Positions 49,045-58,032 of a stretch of DNA of 64,000 nucleotides are shown one piece after another. Every line of letters starts with the position of its first letter. Within the stretch, counting starts at the first letter, position 1. The notes under the pieces were generated by a model, which saw only the letters and a program-made list of their open reading frames with translations, searched no databases and was not told the DNA's origin. This DNA is from Leadbettera azotonutricia ZAS-9 (GTDB lineage Bacteria > Spirochaetota > Spirochaetia > Treponematales > Breznakiellaceae), in NCBI RefSeq assembly GCF_000214355.1, contig NC_015577.1, positions 496,001-560,000 of the forward strand, in the 5' to 3' direction. The position numbers and the translations under genes were made by a program.

Positions 49045-49065
49045 GAATTAACAGAAAGGGAACAA
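49037..49065 (-). promoter_or_regulatory. putative beta-mannosidase promoter (TTGTTC-17-TATAAT)
   Basis: Minus strand TTGTTC (49060-49065), 17-nt spacer, TATAAT (49037-49042), interlocked with the feoAB promoter: the two -10 hexamers share four bases on opposite strands. Confidence 0.55.
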
Positions 49066-49066
49066 C

Positions 49067-49378
49067 ATGCATCTATCCGACGCCCCGGCTGGCGCCTCGT
49101 TCAAGGTCATAAAAGTTATATTAGGAAGGGAAGTGGGCAAAAGGCTGGCGGACATGGGTTTCACCGAAGACACCGAAGGCGCTGTAGTCCGCCAGGGCTT
49201 TTTCCGCGGCCCCCTGCAAATACGCATACGGGGTTATGACATACTCATACGCCGCTTCGAAGCCGCAGGCATAGAAGTCGAACCCGTGGGGGACTGGTCG
49301 GCAGTCCATGACGCTGTATGGCACTTCCATCACAACCATCATAGATTCAATAAAAGGCCCAAGGGAGACAAGGAATGA
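49067..49378 (+). CDS. feoA: ferrous iron transport protein FeoA with His-rich tail
   Basis: 103 residues. The SH3-like FeoA domain (about 1-75) shows VILGREVGKRLADMGFTEDTEGAVVRQG and GPLQIRIRGYDILIRRFEAAGIEVEPV. FeoA assists FeoB in Fe2+ uptake. Unlike common FeoA proteins it ends with a histidine-rich tail (HDAVWHFHHNHHRF, about 81-94), which could bind metal. It overlaps feoB by 4 bases (ATGA). Confidence 0.9.
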   Translation: MHLSDAPAGASFKVIKVILGREVGKRLADMGFTEDTEGAVVRQGFFRGPLQIRIRGYDILIRRFEAAGIEVEPVGDWSAVHDAVWHFHHNHHRFNKRPKGDKE

Positions 49379-51450
49379 AGGATCTCCGGATTGCCCTTGC
49401 GGGAAACCCCAACTCGGGCAAGACTACTCTTTTTAATGCCATTACCGGGGCCCACCATAAAGTGGGGAATTACCCGGGCGTTACGGTAGAGAAACGCGAA
49501 GGCATCCGCATCCGTGGCGACAGGCAGTATCATTTTATAGACCTTCCCGGCATTTACAGCCTCACTGCATACTCTATTGACGAAGTGGTAGCCCGCGATT
49601 TTATCCTGGACGAAAAGCCGGATATCATTGTGGACGTGCTGGACTCCACCAACCTGGAACGGAACCTCTACCTTTGCCTCCAGTTCCAGGAGCTGGGCAT
49701 CCCTGTGATATGCGCCCTCAATATGACCGACGAGGCCGAAGCCAAAGGCATTATAATAGATGAGAAAACACTTTCCGAAAGCTTGGGCATACCCCTGGTA
49801 AAAACCATAGGCACCAAAGGTTCCGGCGTTGATGCCATCCTCGACTGCATAGACAATGTGCAGGCAGAGCATGCGGAACCACCGGCGCTGCTCCGGCATA
49901 CCCATTCCATTGCATACGGGGATGAAATCGAATTAAAACTAAAAGTGTTGGAAGACCTCATTAAAACTGATACTGTCTTTGCAGGTAAATACCCGGTACG
50001 CTGGCTAGCGGAAAAACTGTTGGAAAAAGATGCCAATGCCTTTGAGCGTTTAAAAGAGCATACCAGGTCAGGCCAGATAGAAAATACCGCCAGGGAAGCA
50101 AGTATTTGGATAGATAAACACTACGGCAAAGATTCGGAGATAATCATTACCGAGCAGCGTTACGGTTACATCAGGGGGGCGGTAAAAGAATCCATACGTA
50201 TTGTAAAGCACGCCGATTTTTCCGTCACCGAAGCCATAGACAGGGTGATCATGAACCGCTTCCTGGCGCTGCCCATCTTTGTATTGGTTCTCTGGGCTAT
50301 GTTTCAAATTACCTTCTTCCTGGGCGAATACCCCATGGGCTGGCTAGAAAGCCTTTTCAGCTTTCTAGGCAATGTGGCCACCAAAATACTCCCCGAAGGT
50401 ATGCTCCGATCCCTTGTGGTGGACGGCATTATTGGCGGCGTAGGAGGGGTATTCTCCTTTGTGCCCCTCATTGTGATCCTCTTTTTTCTTCTTTCCATAT
50501 TGGAAGACGTGGGGTATATGTCCCGGGCCGCATTCGCCACAGACAAATTCCTCCACGCCTTTGGGCTTCACGGTCAATCCATATTCCCCATGATGTTGGG
50601 TTTTGGCTGTTCGGTCCCCGCAATTATGGCGTCCCGTACTTTAAAGAGCCCCCGTGACCGCATACTTACCGTTCTCATCACCCCGCTTATGAGCTGCGGG
50701 GCGAAACTCCCGGTGCATGTGCTGTTGGCGGCGGCCTTTTTCCCTGAACATGCCGCCAACATGGTGATACTCATTTACGGGATAGGAGTAATACTGTCAC
50801 TGTTAAGCGCAATACTGCTAAAGAATACAGTTCTTAAAGGCGAACCCACACCTTTTGTCATGGAGCTTCCTCCTTATAGATCACCAACCCTCCAGGGGGT
50901 TCTCTGGCATGTGTGGGAAAAAACCTGGATGTATATCAGGAGGGCAGGTTCGGTCATCCTGATGGCTTCAATACTCATCTGGGCGATCACCTCCTTCCCC
51001 GTCTATCACGGCAGCGAACAGGAAGACGATTCTGCCAAAGCCCAGGCTGCTTTGGAGTACAGCTTCGCGGGCAGGATAGGCCACTTTATAGAGCCTGTAT
51101 TCAGCCCCCTGGGCTTTGACTGGAAAATCGCCATAGCCTCGGTAACTGGTTTTGCGGCAAAAGAAGTAATAGTCTCAACCCAGGGCATACTTTACCGGGT
51201 AGGTACCGATGCAACTGCGGAGAATGAGGGTCTTCGGGACGCTATACGGCGGGACCCCCATATGAGGCCATTGGTAGCGTTTGTATTCATGCTTTTTACC
51301 CTTATCATCCCGCCCTGTTTTGCCGCCCTGGCTTCCATGAAGGCTGAAATCGGCGTAAGGTGGGTGGGCTTCGAACTCATTTTCCTCTTCAGCCTGGGCT
51401 GGATATTGTCATTCATTGTGTATCAGATAGGAACGCTGCTGGGGGCATGA
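49375..51450 (+). CDS. feoB: ferrous iron transporter FeoB
   Basis: 691 residues. The N-terminal G domain has G1 GNPNSGKTT (10-18), the FeoB-type G2 region GNYPGVTVEKREG (31-43), G3 DLPG (56-59) and G4 NMTD (116-119). The membrane part has the conserved gates FSFVPLIVILFFLLSILEDVGYMSRAAF, LGFGCSVPAIMASRTL and LMSCGAKLPVHVLL. It imports Fe2+ across the inner membrane, driven by nucleotide hydrolysis. Length and motifs are normal. No feoC is found; the following gene is convergent. Confidence 0.95.
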   Translation: MKDLRIALAGNPNSGKTTLFNAITGAHHKVGNYPGVTVEKREGIRIRGDRQYHFIDLPGIYSLTAYSIDEVVARDFILDEKPDIIVDVLDSTNLERNLYLCLQFQELGIPVICALNMTDEAEAKGIIIDEKTLSESLGIPLVKTIGTKGSGVDAILDCIDNVQAEHAEPPALLRHTHSIAYGDEIELKLKVLEDLIKTDTVFAGKYPVRWLAEKLLEKDANAFERLKEHTRSGQIENTAREASIWIDKHYGKDSEIIITEQRYGYIRGAVKESIRIVKHADFSVTEAIDRVIMNRFLALPIFVLVLWAMFQITFFLGEYPMGWLESLFSFLGNVATKILPEGMLRSLVVDGIIGGVGGVFSFVPLIVILFFLLSILEDVGYMSRAAFATDKFLHAFGLHGQSIFPMMLGFGCSVPAIMASRTLKSPRDRILTVLITPLMSCGAKLPVHVLLAAAFFPEHAANMVILIYGIGVILSLLSAILLKNTVLKGEPTPFVMELPPYRSPTLQGVLWHVWEKTWMYIRRAGSVILMASILIWAITSFPVYHGSEQEDDSAKAQAALEYSFAGRIGHFIEPVFSPLGFDWKIAIASVTGFAAKEVIVSTQGILYRVGTDATAENEGLRDAIRRDPHMRPLVAFVFMLFTLIIPPCFAALASMKAEIGVRWVGFELIFLFSLGWILSFIVYQIGTLLGA

Positions 51451-51452
51451 GT

Positions 51453-52394
51453 TTATTCAGCCTTCATCCAGGTAAGCTCATGCTTGTTATGGTGGAGATG
51501 GACAACCGCACTGCCGGGTATAGCCGCGAAACGGCGGGTGGTTTCAAAATCGGGATCGCTTCCGGTCCCTCCGGGCCCCTGCATTTTTATGGTGCAGACA
51601 AAATTCCGGCATAGCCCCGAAGCCAGCCACTTTTCTATCCATTCAAAAAGCCTCGGCGGATAGCAGATCACATCGCAAAAGAGCCAATCGATTCTTCCTA
51701 TTTCTTCAGGCTTAAGCGTAAACGCATCGTGTTTGATAAAGCTCACCCCTGGCATGGCCTCGACCCGGGGATCAAGGGCAGCACGATCAACCGCGACAAT
51801 ATCGGCGCCAAGATTCGCCAATGCCCAGGTCCAGCCACCGGGGCTTGCCCCTGCGTCAAGGCAGCGTTCGCCTTTGCCCGGCCAGCGGCGGAGCCGCGCA
51901 AGGCTTTCCCAGCATTTGAGATATGCCCTGCTCGGAGGGTTGAACTTGTCCTCTTCAAATTCGACGACGCCGGCGGGGAAGGGGCTCGAACAATCCGGCG
52001 AAGCAATGAGGGTATGGGCATCCAGCAGGGTCCACGCGCCCATAGGCGAATCGGGAATAAGCCAGGGGAAGCCATGGGGCTTGCTCGACACAGGGGGCAG
52101 CTTTTCCGCAATCAACGCGCCCCGGCGGAACTGGGTAAAAAGGGTGGAAGCCCAATTCCGCTGGATATCCCGCAAGGCTTTGGCAGCTTCGCCAATGGAA
52201 CCGAATTCAATTTTCTGCGGGTCGAGCCAGATATTGCGGTTCCAGAAGGATTCCGCCCTGGGCAGCGCGTTATCAACGGGAGCGTAAAAAAGCGGCCCCC
52301 ATGTTTCGCAACCCGGGCCAAGCTCTTTTTCGAGGTGATCTTCAAATTCGGGGATGGCTTCGTAAACCTTGCCCGCCAGGGGGCTTTCCGTCAT
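51453..52394 (-). CDS. RlmM-like rRNA 2'-O-methyltransferase (FtsJ fold)
   Basis: 313 residues. The C-terminal Rossmann methyltransferase domain has ERCLDAGASPGGWTWALANLG (SAM loop), FIKHDAFTL, WLFCDVICYPPRLFEWIEKWL, CTIKMQG and HNKHELTWM. These supply the K-D-K-E tetrad of FtsJ/RlmM-type ribose methyltransferases. RlmM modifies C2498 of 23S rRNA. The N-terminal region is shorter than in E. coli RlmM, so the target RNA is uncertain. Its start overlaps the PilZ gene stop by 4 bases, and it converges with feoB with a 2-base gap. Confidence 0.82.
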   Translation of the reverse strand: MTESPLAGKVYEAIPEFEDHLEKELGPGCETWGPLFYAPVDNALPRAESFWNRNIWLDPQKIEFGSIGEAAKALRDIQRNWASTLFTQFRRGALIAEKLPPVSSKPHGFPWLIPDSPMGAWTLLDAHTLIASPDCSSPFPAGVVEFEEDKFNPPSRAYLKCWESLARLRRWPGKGERCLDAGASPGGWTWALANLGADIVAVDRAALDPRVEAMPGVSFIKHDAFTLKPEEIGRIDWLFCDVICYPPRLFEWIEKWLASGLCRNFVCTIKMQGPGGTGSDPDFETTRRFAAIPGSAVVHLHHNKHELTWMKAE

Positions 52395-52795
52395 ACAGCT
52401 GCGGAGGAACCGGTTCCCATGGACGAACGCCAGTTTAGGTAATCAACATAACGCTGAAAGGCGCGGCCCTTGGGGGATTCAAGTATGGCAAAACCGATTT
52501 CGCAGGAATAGCCCGAAGTGCGGACCCATTTGGATTCCCCTAAAAGCTCAAAATTGCCTATCTTGGCTGAAGTTTCGGGGGTAACTTCAATTTTGTATTG
52601 AGTGTTGGGTTTAATATCAATGTACATGGTACATTCAACGCAGCACCCGGTAATGCTGAGATCCTTGAGGAGAATTTCCCCCTCGGCGCCCCCCTCTATC
52701 CGGGCTTTGGCGAGAGTCTGATATCTGAGACTTCTTCGATTTTCAGATGGCATAACACCGTTATTTTGTCCTATAGATCCAATTTCGTCAACCAT
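52391..52795 (-). CDS. PilZ domain protein
   Basis: 134 residues. The PilZ signature RRSLRYQTLAKARI (RxxxR) is followed by LKDLSITGCCVEC (D-x-S-x-x-G), the loop and strand that bind cyclic di-GMP. No other domain. It probably acts as a small cyclic di-GMP receptor; the membrane diguanylate cyclase at 13795-14850 could be one source of the signal. A second ATG at codon 15 (MPSENRRS) is possible. On the minus strand TATAAT lies 5 nt upstream of the first ATG and no RBS is seen. Confidence 0.85.
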   Translation of the reverse strand: MVDEIGSIGQNNGVMPSENRRSLRYQTLAKARIEGGAEGEILLKDLSITGCCVECTMYIDIKPNTQYKIEVTPETSAKIGNFELLGESKWVRTSGYSCEIGFAILESPKGRAFQRYVDYLNWRSSMGTGSSAAV

Positions 52796-52838
52796 ATATA
52801 ATTATAAATCCAATAATATACGATGTTTAGGAGAAAAC

Positions 52839-53423
52839 ATGGCCGCTAAACATACCCCAGGCGAACGCATTGCCGAATTATGCAAAACCTACGGGGTTTC
52901 CAGGGAAACTTTGTCCGAACGCAGTGGAATATCCACAGAGCTTATCCGCAGGATAGAAGAAGAAGGCCACATACCCGACCTTGCCCCGCTTTTAAAAATT
53001 TCCCGCGCCCTGGGAGTGCGGCTCGGGACCCTCCTGGATGATCATGAAGAGCTTGGCCCGGTAATCACCAGGGCCGGAAAAGCCGGCGAAGCCGCCCGCT
53101 TTATAACCGGAGTTCCCGAAGCAGCCAAGGACGATTCTCATAAGGGCCTGATCTTCAAAGCCTTGGCAGCCGACAAGAACAGCCGCCACATGGAGCCCTT
53201 CATCGTGGACATAGAACCCGATGCCGAACAGGCCAAATCCACCCACGAAGGCGAGGAATTCATTTATATTCTTTCAGGGAACCTTGCCCTGGAATACGGT
53301 TCAGAGAACAGCGTCCTCCATGAAGGCGATTCAGTCTATTACGATTCAATCGTACCTCACCGGGTTATCTCCGCCGACGGAAAGCCCGTACGTATCGTGG
53401 CTGTAATTTATACGCCCGTATAA
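52839..53423 (+). CDS. XRE-cupin transcriptional regulator
   Basis: 194 residues: an N-terminal HTH_3 domain ([52 protein letters not shown], about 8-62) and a C-terminal cupin_2 barrel ([36 protein letters not shown]) that normally binds a small ligand or metal. RBS AGGAG is good. It stands directly before the acyl-CoA synthetase gene (20 bases), so it probably controls that gene and perhaps the divergent oxidoreductase set. Confidence 0.9.
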   Translation: MAAKHTPGERIAELCKTYGVSRETLSERSGISTELIRRIEEEGHIPDLAPLLKISRALGVRLGTLLDDHEELGPVITRAGKAGEAARFITGVPEAAKDDSHKGLIFKALAADKNSRHMEPFIVDIEPDAEQAKSTHEGEEFIYILSGNLALEYGSENSVLHEGDSVYYDSIVPHRVISADGKPVRIVAVIYTPV

Positions 53424-53443
53424 ACATTAACAGGATCAACAGG

Positions 53444-55093
53444 ATGGAGTATATAGAAAAAACCCTGAGCCAGGTGCTGAGGGAAACAGCGGCGAAGCAG
53501 CCGGATCATGAATTCCTCGTCTATGCCGACAGGGCTCTCCGCTTTACCTATGCCGAATTCGACAGGCGCGTGGACGAGCTTGCCCTGGGCCTTTTAGCCA
53601 TAGGCTTAAAGAAGGGTGATCATGTAGGATTCTGGGCAACCAATGTACCCGACTGGAACACCGCCCTCTTTGCGTGCGCCAGGGCCGGCATGGTTTTCGT
53701 CACCGTCAACACCGGCTACAAGAGCCACGAACTTGAATTCCTCATGAAGCAGTCAGACCTTGCCTGCATCTGCATCATAGACGGCTGGCGCGATTCGGAT
53801 TATGTTGCCATGGTGTACGATCTTGTGCCCGAGCTCAAGACCGCCCAGCGGGGCTATCTCAAGAGCGAAAAATTCCCCTTCCTTAAAAGCGTGATCTACA
53901 TAGGCCAGCAGAAACACCGGGGCATGTACAGCCTCAACGAAGTTCTGCTTTTGGGAAAGTACACCGATATTAAACAGCTTCACGATATTGAAGCCACCCT
54001 CGACCGCAACGATGTGGTGAACATGCAGTACACAAGCGGGACCACAGGATTCCCCAAAGGCGTCATGCTCACCCACAGGAACATACTCAACAACGGCCTC
54101 GGCCTTGGGGACAATATGCGCTACACCGAAAAAGACATCGTATGTCTCCCGGTGCCCCTTTTCCATTGTTTCGGCCTCGTCCTGGGAATGATGTCCATCA
54201 TCACCCATGGCTCCACCGCAGCTATTTTGGAATGGTTCGACCCCCTGCTGGTTCTGGCGACCATACAAAAAGAAAAGTGCACCGCTGTTTACGGCGTGCC
54301 CACCATGTTCATCGCCGAACTCAACCACCCCATGTTCAAGATGTTCGACCTCACAAGCCTCCGCACCGGCATCATGGCAGGATCCGTCTGCCCCATCGAA
54401 GCCATGCGCCAGGTTATCGACCTTATGCATATGAGCGAAGTAACCATTGTGTACGGCCTCACCGAAAGTTCGCCGGGAATGACCCAGACCCGTTACGATG
54501 ACCCAATAGAAGTAAAAGTTGAAACCGTAGGCCGCGCCCTGCCCGGCGTCGAAGTGACCATCAGGGACCCCGAAACAGGCGAGGAATGTGCCAACGGAAC
54601 CCATGGCGAATTTTGCTGCCGGGGCTACAACACCATGAAGGGCTACTACAAACTGCCCGAAGATACCGCCAAGTGCATTGATAAAAAAGGCTGGCTCCAT
54701 TCAGGCGACCTGGGCGTCAAAGACGAAAAGGGCTATTTCCGCGTAACAGGCCGCATCAAGGACATGATCATCCGGGGCGGCGAAAACGTGTACCCCAAAG
54801 AAATCGAGGACTTCCTCTACACCATGCCCGGCGTCAAGGACGTGCAGGTAGTGGGCGTTGCCAGCAAAAAATACGGCGAAGAAGTTGGGGCATTCGTTAT
54901 ACTGCACCCCGCTATTACCATGACCGAAGAAGATGTACGCGACTACTGCCGGGGCAAAATCAGCCGCTTCAAGATCCCCAAGTATGTGTTCTTTGTCGAA
55001 TCCTTCCCCCTCACCTCAAGCGGGAAGATCCAGAAGTATTTGCTGCGGGAGCAGGCGGTAAAAAAAGTCGAAGATCTGGGGATTGGGACATAA
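53444..55093 (+). CDS. AMP-forming acyl-CoA synthetase
   Basis: 549 residues. The adenylation P-loop is [20 protein letters not shown] (about 193-212), with [14 protein letters not shown], the GDLG motif in [16 protein letters not shown], the hinge [20 protein letters not shown], and the C-terminal catalytic Lys in [16 protein letters not shown]. It converts an organic acid, ATP and CoA to acyl-CoA, AMP and PPi. Closest in style to medium/long-chain FadD-like or branched-acid ligases. With the 2-oxoacid oxidoreductase cluster nearby, branched-chain or aromatic acids are plausible substrates, but this is inference. Confidence 0.92.
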   Translation: MEYIEKTLSQVLRETAAKQPDHEFLVYADRALRFTYAEFDRRVDELALGLLAIGLKKGDHVGFWATNVPDWNTALFACARAGMVFVTVNTGYKSHELEFLMKQSDLACICIIDGWRDSDYVAMVYDLVPELKTAQRGYLKSEKFPFLKSVIYIGQQKHRGMYSLNEVLLLGKYTDIKQLHDIEATLDRNDVVNMQYTSGTTGFPKGVMLTHRNILNNGLGLGDNMRYTEKDIVCLPVPLFHCFGLVLGMMSIITHGSTAAILEWFDPLLVLATIQKEKCTAVYGVPTMFIAELNHPMFKMFDLTSLRTGIMAGSVCPIEAMRQVIDLMHMSEVTIVYGLTESSPGMTQTRYDDPIEVKVETVGRALPGVEVTIRDPETGEECANGTHGEFCCRGYNTMKGYYKLPEDTAKCIDKKGWLHSGDLGVKDEKGYFRVTGRIKDMIIRGGENVYPKEIEDFLYTMPGVKDVQVVGVASKKYGEEVGAFVILHPAITMTEEDVRDYCRGKISRFKIPKYVFFVESFPLTSSGKIQKYLLREQAVKKVEDLGIGT

Positions 55094-55096
55094 AGA

Positions 55097-55216
55097 ATGA
55101 ACACTTCCCGAATGACGGTAGACAATATTCTTGACCCTTCCTATAACAGTTCCGTGGAAACCTTATCCCGGTTCGCAAAGGCGTTGGGGAAACGGCTTAC
55201 TATTTCCCTGTCTTGA
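55097..55216 (+). pseudogene. remnant of an XRE/HigA-type antitoxin gene
   Basis: A 39-residue frame, MNTSRMTVDNILDPSYNSSV then ETLSRFAKALGKRLTISLS. The second half matches the last helix and tail of HTH_3 antitoxins (NPSVETLxRxAKALGKRLxIxL), but the DNA-binding helices before it are absent and no toxin gene is near. It lies 3 bases after the acyl-CoA synthetase stop. Most likely a decayed fragment. Confidence 0.6.
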
Positions 55217-55326
55217 TAATCTCCTAGACAGCACCAAACCCCGCCCAAACAATCCCGCGAGCTGGCGAGCGGGCAAACCCAACCGTCCGGTTGCACGGCG
55301 TGGGCTTCGACAGAAGTGACCGCGTC
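55217..55326. other. GC-rich intergenic stretch with short inverted repeats
   Basis: No gene recognised. It contains CCCGC/GCGGG and CAACCG/CGGTTG inverted pairs and a 26-bp segment (55222-55247) that is an imperfect direct repeat of the end of the following oxidoreductase gene (55325-55350). Confidence 0.5.
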
Positions 55327-55860
55327 TTAGACAGCGTCAAAGCCCGCCCGAATAGCTTCCACATTCAGCGGCACAAATTTATGCTTGTCCGGGGTAAAGA
55401 AGTTCTTGAGTATGGCTTCGATTTCCGTAAGCTTGAGGGCGCCGGTGAGCTTGGCTATGGCCCCCAGGGCTACCATGTTGGCGAAGCGGATGTTGCCGAT
55501 TTTTTCGGCTATGCCCGATGCCTCTATCTTGATGGTTTTAATGTCCTTGCGCTTGGGCTCGTCTTTAACGAGGCTCGAATTGATGAGCATGAGGCCGCCC
55601 TCTTTGAGTATCCCCTCGCAAAGGGGGAGGGAGTCGGGGTTCATCACCAACACCGAGTCGGGGGTGGTTACCAGGGGGCTTGCGATTTCTTCGTCCGAGA
55701 CGATGACACCTGCGCGGGCAATGCCGCCGCGTTTTTCAGCACCGTAAAAGGGGAAGAAGGTGACGTTTTTGCCTTCTTTCATGGCGCAGTAGACCCAAAT
55801 TTGACCCAGGGAGATGATGCCCTGGCCGCCGAATCCGGCGAAAAATGATTTCTCTGTCAT
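55327..55860 (-). CDS. 2-oxoacid:ferredoxin oxidoreductase, gamma subunit
   Basis: 177 residues. The family start SFFAGFGGQGIISLGQIWVYCAMKEGKNVTFFPFYGAEKRGG is the POR gamma signature (GxGGQGxxxxG), followed by ARAGVIVSDEEIASPLV and IRFANMVALGAIAKLTG. This subunit helps form the CoA-binding/structural part of the enzyme. It is the last gene of the four-gene unit and overlaps the beta gene by 4 bases (ATGA). Confidence 0.92.
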   Translation of the reverse strand: MTEKSFFAGFGGQGIISLGQIWVYCAMKEGKNVTFFPFYGAEKRGGIARAGVIVSDEEIASPLVTTPDSVLVMNPDSLPLCEGILKEGGLMLINSSLVKDEPKRKDIKTIKIEASGIAEKIGNIRFANMVALGAIAKLTGALKLTEIEAILKNFFTPDKHKFVPLNVEAIRAGFDAV

Positions 55861-56627
55861 TTGGAAGCCCCCTCTGCTTTGCTTTCAAGGGTGTTTTTTA
55901 TCTCCCCCAGGGGGAAGACGGGGATCATGTTCTTTTCGAGCCAGTCAACCGAGTCGGCGGGGCTCATGCTCCAGTTGGTGGGGCATTGAGAGAGGATTTC
56001 TACCATAGTAAAGCCTTTGCCCTGCATTTGGGCTTCCAGGGCTTTTTTGATGTAGGCCTTGGTTTTTCGGGCGTTGGCTGCGTTGTTCACCGCGCCCCGG
56101 GCAATGTAGCGGGTGCCATCCAGGGTGGCAAGCATTTCCGAAACCCTGATGGGGTAGCCCATGCCGGCGGCATCGGGGTCGCGGCCCCTGGGGGCGGTGG
56201 TCGCCTTTTGGCCGATGAGGGTGGTGGGGGCCATTTGACCGCCTGTCATGCCGTAGATGGCGTTGTTCACGAAAATGGTGGTGAACTTTTCGCCCCTGTT
56301 GGCGGCGTGAACCATTTCGGCAGTACCTATGGCGGCCATGTCGCCGTCGCCCTGGTAGCAGATCACCAGGTGGTCGGGAAGTATGCGCTTGATGCCGGTT
56401 GCCGCCGCCGGGGTGCGTCCGTGGGCGGGCTGCACCGTGTCGGTATCAAAGTAAAGGTCCGCCCAGATGGCGCAGCCTACGGGGTTGGTGATGACTGTTT
56501 TTTCCCGCAGGCCCATCTCGTCGATGAGCTCGGTGATGATGCGGTGGATCACGCCGTGGCCGCAGCCTCCGCAGTACTTGGTGGGAACTTTGTATAAACT
56601 TTTCGGATATCCTTTAAGTTGCTTCAT
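55857..56627 (-). CDS. 2-oxoacid:ferredoxin oxidoreductase, beta subunit (TPP-binding)
   Basis: 256 residues. KYCGGCGHGVIHRII opens the TPP-binding domain, and the Mg-TPP motif is GDGDMAAIGTAEMVHAANRGEKFTTIFVNNAIYGMTGGQ. There is no iron-sulphur cluster domain in this subunit, as in the KOR/VOR type. It catalyses decarboxylation of a 2-oxoacid and passes electrons to the ferredoxin subunit. Its start codon shares one base with the alpha stop (TAATG). Confidence 0.93.
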   Translation of the reverse strand: MKQLKGYPKSLYKVPTKYCGGCGHGVIHRIITELIDEMGLREKTVITNPVGCAIWADLYFDTDTVQPAHGRTPAAATGIKRILPDHLVICYQGDGDMAAIGTAEMVHAANRGEKFTTIFVNNAIYGMTGGQMAPTTLIGQKATTAPRGRDPDAAGMGYPIRVSEMLATLDGTRYIARGAVNNAANARKTKAYIKKALEAQMQGKGFTMVEILSQCPTNWSMSPADSVDWLEKNMIPVFPLGEIKNTLESKAEGASK

Positions 56628-57721
56628 TATTTTCTCCCCAGGATTTTTTTCGCTTCGGCGAAGACTTCTTCTTCTGTGGGAATGACCCCGCCGAGGTGGC
56701 CCAAAAGATGAACCGGCGCAGGTTTTGCGCCCTTGTTCACCGCTTCGAGGACGCTGAGTTTTACGTCTTCTACCATCTGGCCCATGGACATTTCCACCGT
56801 GAGGAGGGGCTTGCCGTTGGAGGCTATCTTTGCCAGCTCATCGTAGGGGAAGGGCCAGACCGTGATGGGACGGAATATGCCCAGCTTGATGCCTTCTTTT
56901 TCGGCGAGCTTCCGGGCGCCCAGGCAGATACGGGCGGAAGTGCCGTAGGCCGCCAGCACCAGGTCGGCATCCTCTGTTCCTACGGCTTCAAAACGCACTT
57001 CGGCCTTTTTGATGGTTTCGTAGCGGGCATAGCGGGCCCGCACTGTTTCCTCAAGTTCTTCGGGAACAAGGTGGATGGACGTGATGTGCCTTGAATCGCT
57101 GCGGCCCGAGCCTGCCATGTGACCCACAGCCCAATCCCGTTTGGGAAGGTCTTTGAGGTTTTTTTCCGGGGGAAGCACCACGCCTTCCATCATTTGGCCT
57201 ATCATGCCGTCGGCCAGCACGATGACCGGGGTGCGGTATTTGTCCGCAAGGTCAAAGGCCAGGTAGGTGAGGTCGGCGCATTCCTGCACGCTTTTGGGGG
57301 CCAGCACTATGCAGTAGTAGTCGCCGTGGCCGCCGCCTCTGGTGGACTGGAAATAATCGGCCTGGGAAGGGGCAATGGAACCGAGTCCGGGGCCGCCCCG
57401 CACTACATTGACGATGACCGCAGGAACGTCCGCGCCTGCCGCGTAGGAAATGCCCTCCTGTTTAAGGCTGATGCCCGGGCTTGACGATGAGGTCATGGCC
57501 CTGGCGCCTGCGCAGGAAGCGCCATACACCATGTTGATGGCCGCCACTTCGCTTTCAGCCTGGATAAAGACCCGGCCTTTATCAAGCATATTTTTTGCCA
57601 TGTAGGCGATAAGCTCGTTCTGGGGGGTGATGGGGTAGCCGAAATAAGCGGTGCAGCCTGCCCTGATAGCGGCTTCGGCAATAGCGTCGTTGCCCTTCAT
57701 CAATACTTTTTCGCTGTTCAT
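56627..57721 (-). CDS. vorB: 2-oxoacid:ferredoxin oxidoreductase, alpha subunit (VorB-like)
   Basis: 364 residues. LMKGNDAIAEAAIRAGCTAYFGYPITPQNELIAYM is the POR_N signature, with QAESEVAAINMVYGASCAGARAMTSSSSPGISL (TPP pyrimidine part) and a C-terminal domain II (DLVLAAYGTSARICLGARKLAEKEGIKLGIFRPITVWPFPYDEL). Overall it looks like the branched-chain (3-methyl-2-oxobutanoate) type annotated as VorB, although 2-oxoglutarate specificity cannot be excluded. Tight overlaps with both neighbours give equal expression. Confidence 0.9.
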   Translation of the reverse strand: MNSEKVLMKGNDAIAEAAIRAGCTAYFGYPITPQNELIAYMAKNMLDKGRVFIQAESEVAAINMVYGASCAGARAMTSSSSPGISLKQEGISYAAGADVPAVIVNVVRGGPGLGSIAPSQADYFQSTRGGGHGDYYCIVLAPKSVQECADLTYLAFDLADKYRTPVIVLADGMIGQMMEGVVLPPEKNLKDLPKRDWAVGHMAGSGRSDSRHITSIHLVPEELEETVRARYARYETIKKAEVRFEAVGTEDADLVLAAYGTSARICLGARKLAEKEGIKLGIFRPITVWPFPYDELAKIASNGKPLLTVEMSMGQMVEDVKLSVLEAVNKGAKPAPVHLLGHLGGVIPTEEEVFAEAKKILGRK

Positions 57722-57951
57722 GCTTCCGCCCCCTCAAGTTCAAAAAGCTCGATGCAGACATCGGGGCATACTTCGAAACAGCTCCCGCAGGCTATGCACT
57801 TTTCAGGATGGGCCGCCTTTGTCGGGTAAGTACCCGTGGAGTTCGGCTCCGTATCCTCTTCCAAAACCTTGACCGGACAGGCGCGGATGCATAAAAAGCA
57901 GCCCTTGCACAGTTCCCGGTCGATGACAACTTTACCTCTCCTGGCCATCAT
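57718..57951 (-). CDS. 2-oxoacid:ferredoxin oxidoreductase, delta (2x[4Fe-4S] ferredoxin) subunit
   Basis: 77 residues from the first of two tandem ATG codons (AGGAG upstream). Two cluster motifs: CKGCFLCIRACP and CIACGSCFEVCP. It takes electrons from the TPP site and hands them to ferredoxin. First gene of the delta-alpha-beta-gamma unit, overlapping alpha by 4 bases. The open frame runs 17 codons further upstream, but that part has no RBS and is not typical of the family. Confidence 0.92.
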   Translation of the reverse strand: MMARRGKVVIDRELCKGCFLCIRACPVKVLEEDTEPNSTGTYPTKAAHPEKCIACGSCFEVCPDVCIELFELEGAEA

Positions 57952-58032
57952 AACTCCTTGAAACTTCGTTGGAGGTTCCCTTGAAACTCCGTTAAAAATC
58001 ACTTAGCCTTACTATAAAGTAAGGATAAAAAA

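Noticed and set aside
53753-54700. Long minus-strand open frame inside the acyl-CoA synthetase gene
   Set aside because: Antisense shadow of a gene with full adenylation motifs; composition (His/Gly/Val-rich) is typical of antisense translation.
55217-55326. Possible small structured RNA from the GC-rich inverted repeats
   Set aside because: The stems are short with very small loops, and no known RNA family or promoter/terminator pair was recognised.
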